From positions 248,001 to 312,000 of the forward strand of contig OZ037871.1 of NCBI GenBank assembly GCA_964035575.1: 64,000 bases of DNA, given 5' to 3'. Below the pieces are notes generated by a model that ran no database searches, had not been told where the DNA came from, and saw only the letters and a program-made list of their open reading frames with translations. Made by a program: the position numbers and the translations under genes. Numbering within the stretch: the stretch's first letter is position 1; every line of letters begins with the position of its first letter. Positions 60,127 to 64,000 of the stretch are shown here, in pieces. This DNA is from Rhynchopus sp. YZ270_cl-10 (Eukaryota > Euglenozoa > Diplonemea > Diplonemida > Diplonemidae).

Positions 60127-61992
60127 CTACTGGAAGTTCTGTGCACGTCTCTTCAGCAGAATTCCTGTCAGAATCCTCAAAAACATGAAGATTCCAAACA
60201 TGATCAGTCCGTAAATGTACCAGTCGTCACGGTTGATGCCAGATCTGTCAATCAGCAGCACAACGTCACCCTCCTTGTCGTCAGGAACAACGTTTGTCGA
60301 GAACTCGGCAATAGTTGCAAGAGCCACTCCGTACTTCAGAGGACAGATCCACTGCATCCACCTCATCCACACAGGGATCAGCTCGCTCGAAATGAAGAAG
60401 CCCGACAGAAGAATCTGCGGAACGTAAACACCAGGAAGAATGTTGATGGCTGTCTCAGCCGAGCTTGTTGCCGCACCAAGCAGAAGTCCTGTTGACGCAG
60501 ACACAACACCCAGAATGCTGATAGACACCAGGATTAGTCCAAAGTTCCCGTTCATGCTTGTCAAGAAGTAGAACACGAGCAGCGAGAGAGTTTGTTGCAT
60601 GATTGCTGCAGGCACGTCAAGCATCGTCTTCGCAATCAGGTACACACTTGACCCGTAAGTACCAGCAGCGTACTCTCTGATGAACGACGCACGTTCAAGT
60701 GGGAATGTGAGAACCATCGGCTGTGCGGTCAAGAACATGGAGTTGATGCACACGAACACGAGTGCTCCCCAGTGCGACTGGATCGCAATTGCTGCCGAAG
60801 CACCGTCACCATCATCACCCCACTCGTCTGCCACTTCGAAGAAGATGCACCCAATCAACAGAGCAAGGATGACAGCCATTCCAAAGCGTGCACCAAGGGT
60901 CGGCTTGTCTCTGATCAGTTGTCTGAACTCACGTGTTGCGAGTTGGCCCAGTTGGGTGAAGATGGACGCCTGCACCACCTCCTTCACGTCTTCCTTTCCG
61001 AACTTCCTCGTGATCTCCTGTCGTGATGCTGGCTTCTTCTTCGCAAGCAGCTCGTGCATCTCTTCATCCTTCATCATCTGAAGACGCTGCATCGCAAAGT
61101 CGGCAGGGTTCGTTTGCTTCTTGCAGACGAATTCTTCTGTCTCGAAGAATTCGATCACGTCGTCAGCCTTCCCGTCGTACACAACGTATCCATCACGCAC
61201 GAACACGACCTCGTGGAACAGTGCAAACACCTCAGACGAAGGCTGGTGGATTGTGCACACAATCGTGCACCCAGACTCTGCAAGGGAACGCAGAATCATC
61301 ACAAGCTCGTACGCACTCTGCGAGTCAAGGCCAGACGTCGGCTCGTCCAAGAAGATCAGCGACGGGGACGAGATCAGCTCAACAGCAACAGCAGCACGCT
61401 TCTTCTCTCCACCAGACAGACCGGGAATCATCACAGACCCAATCATCGTGTCTGCACACTTGTCCAGACGCAGGGCAGTGATGGCAGCGTTCACGATGTC
61501 CTCGCGCTCTGCAGCACTGTACTCAGTAAGGCGCAGCGTTGCTGTGAAGTGCAGTGCCTCACGTGGTGTCTGTGTCGCAAACATGGCGTCGTGCTGCATC
61601 ACGTACGCAAGATCCTTCTGGTACATGTGTGGCTCAGCCTCAAGACCGTTCAACACAACCTTCCCTTCTTTGATCTCTCCGTACGGCGCACGTCCTGCAA
61701 GCACGTTCATCAGGGACGTCTTCCCTGCACCTGACGGACCCATCAGTGCGGACAAGGTGCCGGGTTTGAAGTGTCCTGAACTGTTTTTGATGATCTGCTT
61801 TGTGGTCTTCCCACAGATGCCGTCTGCAACGGGCACCTCGAACACAACGTTTTCCCAGGAGAGCGACATTGACTCTGCATCCTTCACACGGAAGGGCGAC
61901 TTTGGTGTGCTGGGTGCATCGCTTTGGGCGCGGTTCGGACTCTCGTTGACAGCAGCGATGTCGATGGTGATGGGCTCACTTGGGGATGGCAT
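60127..61992 (-). CDS. ABCG (White/BCRP-type) half-transporter
   Basis: About 621 residues from ATG at 61992; longer in-frame upstream sequence is non-coding in character. The order is ATPase domain then membrane domain, as in ABCG. ATPase motifs: Walker A GPSGAGKTSLMN, Q-loop YVMQHDAMFATQT, signature LSGGEKKRAAVA, Walker B SLIFLDEPTSGLDSQSA, switch His in CTIHQPSSE. The membrane domain has six spans (e.g. FGMAVILALLIGCIFFEVAD, GALVFVCINSMFLTAQPMVL, FGLILVSISILGVVSASTGL, and a last span YIYGLIMFGIFMFLRILTG) with the family's conserved region before the last span (FISSELIPVWMRWMQWICPL). It works as a dimer, probably exporting a lipid or xenobiotic across the plasma membrane. CACACAACAG about 25 nt upstream is a possible splice acceptor. 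All motifs are intact. Confidence 0.95.
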   Translation of the reverse strand: MPSPSEPITIDIAAVNESPNRAQSDAPSTPKSPFRVKDAESMSLSWENVVFEVPVADGICGKTTKQIIKNSSGHFKPGTLSALMGPSGAGKTSLMNVLAGRAPYGEIKEGKVVLNGLEAEPHMYQKDLAYVMQHDAMFATQTPREALHFTATLRLTEYSAAEREDIVNAAITALRLDKCADTMIGSVMIPGLSGGEKKRAAVAVELISSPSLIFLDEPTSGLDSQSAYELVMILRSLAESGCTIVCTIHQPSSEVFALFHEVVFVRDGYVVYDGKADDVIEFFETEEFVCKKQTNPADFAMQRLQMMKDEEMHELLAKKKPASRQEITRKFGKEDVKEVVQASIFTQLGQLATREFRQLIRDKPTLGARFGMAVILALLIGCIFFEVADEWGDDGDGASAAIAIQSHWGALVFVCINSMFLTAQPMVLTFPLERASFIREYAAGTYGSSVYLIAKTMLDVPAAIMQQTLSLLVFYFLTSMNGNFGLILVSISILGVVSASTGLLLGAATSSAETAINILPGVYVPQILLSGFFISSELIPVWMRWMQWICPLKYGVALATIAEFSTNVVPDDKEGDVVLLIDRSGINRDDWYIYGLIMFGIFMFLRILTGILLKRRAQNFQ

Positions 61993-63627
61993 ATTTATGC
62001 AAGTTGTTGTAGTATAATTATCTGTTGTGTGTGTGAAGAGGATGGGGCATGTTGTATGGAAACAATAAATGGGTTGGGAAGACGTAATTTCTGTGTGCTC
62101 CGCCGCGTGGCTGCATGGGAGGTGTGCGACGTGACGTGACACTCGCTGCAATCCAATAAACGTAACGACTGGTGAATGATTAAAGAAAAAGAAAAAGAGG
62201 AACTGAGAGGTTGAACACACCTCTTCGGTATCACGATCCTACGAGAACCACACGAAGTGTCCTCAGCAGAAAGCAAATTGGAAGGGAAGAGGGGAAATAG
62301 TGGAACTGTGCGTGTGGGGAACGAACACAATGCATCTACGTTCTTCCCCACGTGCATAGTTCAACAAAACGATAAACAACAAAAACAACAAAGAAAATAT
62401 ATGACGCACATAAGCCTCGCGTCAAGGATGACCCGTGACCTCGCTTCCTTAGTCACCGACACCGAACACAAGGTCTGCAGGTCTAGAGGTTCGCAGATGG
62501 GATCTAGGCAAAACCAAAAACAATAAAAGTTGAAAAAGAGCACATTTGCTATAAGGCCAAAAAGTTCGGGTAAGGTATCAACTGGAAGACTACCAAAACC
62601 CGCTCGATTCTGGACCATGCGTAGGGAAACCTGAACACAAAACAATCGTGCAAACTTACCGTACACAACTGGTCAAATTTGTGCTATTTGCAGTTGGGGA
62701 AGGTTCTTAGACGATATGATTTAGCATTTGAGGTCTACCTGTGGGAGGGTAGGGGAGCAGAACATTTGGCTTGGTTGGGGCCGTGGTTCCTAAGAACCAT
62801 TTAACCTGACGAGTATCACAGAGAAAAACCGACTCAGAAAACTGGAAAGATGAATATGCCACACGTGCACACATCCTCGAAAACTGATTCTGATTTTTCA
62901 TCTTCGTCGCTAAAATAAAAGGGGGGGCGACACTTTGCAGTGAGCAATGCAGTTCGTTACAAAAGGTGTGAAAAAAAAAAAAAAAGGATCGGGTTGTGCG
63001 CTCAAAGCCGGAAAACAAAAAGGTGAAAAAGCTGTATTGAACTGAAGTACGGTTGTTGTTGTTGTTAATTGAGTGCCGAAAGAACACACCAGCTTCTGTC
63101 TTCTTCAATCCGTTTCGTTTGTGCGTAGCGCTGGTACAACAAGTTGTTATATCAAAACAAAAAATAGTGACTAACTGGGGTGGGAGGGTCCAATACAAGA
63201 GGTACCTCTCGTAGATTGTATAAATATATTAGAGTCCCGCCCAGTGATCACAGACACAAAAAAGACAATAAAACCGAAATAGTAGAGTTAGTGGTGTAGC
63301 TAGAGAAAGAGTATGAGTAGATGTGGTGCAACAGAGAGTTCGGTCCTCAGAAGCTTGAACTGCTCAGAACGACAGAATGAAGACCAAAAGCTCCGCAGAA
63401 GAGGGTGCAGCAGAGACAAAGTCAAGATGCGTATGGAACGTCAATAATAGGTATCATGCACGGCCATGTGCCCACCGGCACACGTCGAGCAACTAGCTGC
63501 CAAAAAGCAAATGTAAAAAAAATGTAGTTGAAAATAGATGTTAGATAAAAAAGAATTTGAAAGTGCAAACGTCTCACCGTTTGTCAGCGGACGCAAACAC
63601 TTGATATCAGGGCTATCGAACCCCACT
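61993..63627. other. Intergenic part of the ABC transporter tandem array
   Basis: About 1.6 kb between the two ABCG copies. Large blocks match the flank downstream of the first copy, e.g. GGACCATGCGTAGGGAAACC, GAATATGCCACACGTGCACA and CATCTTCGTCGCTAAAATAA, and CGTATGGA(T/A)CGTCAATAAT. It also includes a copy of the AAGCC-type repeat at 62399-62440 and a CACCGTTTGTCAGCGGACGC repeat at 63562. No other gene is seen. Confidence 0.6.
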
Positions 63628-64000
63628 CTACTGGAAGTTCTGTGCACGTCTCTTCAGCAGAATTCCTGTCAGAATCCTCAAAAACATGAAGATTCCAAAC
63701 ATGATCAGTCCGTACACATGCCAGTCGTCACGGTTGATGCCAGATCTGTCAATCAGCAGCACAACGTCACCCTCCTTGTCGTCAGGAACAACGTTTGTCG
63801 AGAACTCGGCAATAGTTGCAAGAGCCACTCCGTACTTCAGAGGACAGATCCACTGCATCCACCTCATCCACACAGGGATCAGCTCGCTCGAAATGAAGAA
63901 GCCCGACAGAAGAATCTGGGGAACGTAAACACCAGGAAGAATGTTGATGGCTGTCTCAGCTGAGCTCGTTGCCGCACCAAGCAGAAGTCCTGTTGACGCA
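63628..64000 (-). CDS. ABCG half-transporter, second tandem copy, 5' part outside window
   Basis: The last 124 codons and stop are present, running off the right edge. The sequence is nearly identical to the C-terminus of the 60127-61992 gene (differences include DDWHVYG versus DDWYIYG). The stop codons are 3,501 bp apart, showing a head-to-tail array that probably continues beyond the window. Confidence 0.9.
   Translation of the reverse strand, partial: ASTGLLLGAATSSAETAINILPGVYVPQILLSGFFISSELIPVWMRWMQWICPLKYGVALATIAEFSTNVVPDDKEGDVVLLIDRSGINRDDWHVYGLIMFGIFMFLRILTGILLKRRAQNFQ

Overview
The window looks like nuclear DNA of a free-living unicellular eukaryote. GC-rich open reading frames (up to 14.2 kb) with few introns sit in AT-rich intergenic DNA full of homopolymer runs, short dispersed repeats and small non-autonomous transposons. 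The few introns I can place are GT-AG. All ten well-supported genes, plus a second partial ABC transporter copy, lie on the minus strand. Most start codons follow a pyrimidine-rich stretch ending in AG. This fits a directional gene cluster with spliced-leader trans-splicing, as in Euglenozoa (diplonemids, kinetoplastids) or dinoflagellates, but I see no spliced-leader gene, so the taxonomic reading is an inference.

Layout (all genes minus strand): 1-2123 bubblegum-type acyl-CoA synthetase with an N-terminal MGC acylation motif, cut by the window edge; 2124-7381 repeat-rich spacer with a hAT-like element and several tiny inverted-repeat elements; 7382-10549 multi-pass membrane protein with a lipase-3-like C-terminus; 11869-15321 and 16781-20254 tandem paralogs of a secreted protein with three 244-residue repeats and a seven-bladed WD40 propeller; 22791-37001 a giant (about 4,736-residue) secreted, probably GPI-anchored, repeat protein; 37349-38119 a coiled-coil protein; 38366-39413 a hAT-like element carrying an 8-bp satellite; 41948-44385 a membrane RING protein (3 exons) with a duplicated Cys-rich ectodomain; 46518-48399 a PDZ protein (3 exons); 48873-52352 an unrecognised 1,159-residue protein; 52775-55714 a HIBCH/enoyl-CoA-hydratase-like protein (2 exons); 56791-58081 a third hAT-like element with a nested element holding a 10-bp minisatellite; 60127-61992 an ABCG half-transporter, with the 3' part of a near-identical copy at 63628-64000 (period 3,501 bp).

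The products point to cell-surface and lipid or membrane biology: acyl activation, a lipase-like membrane protein, an ABCG lipid-type exporter, three very repetitive secreted proteins and a membrane ubiquitin ligase. There is no evidence that they form one pathway; co-orientation is more likely a property of the genome. The least expected content is the surface-protein architectures, the homogenisation pattern in the tandem WD40 paralogs, and the families of short elements with clear target-site duplications, several of which carry expanded satellites.
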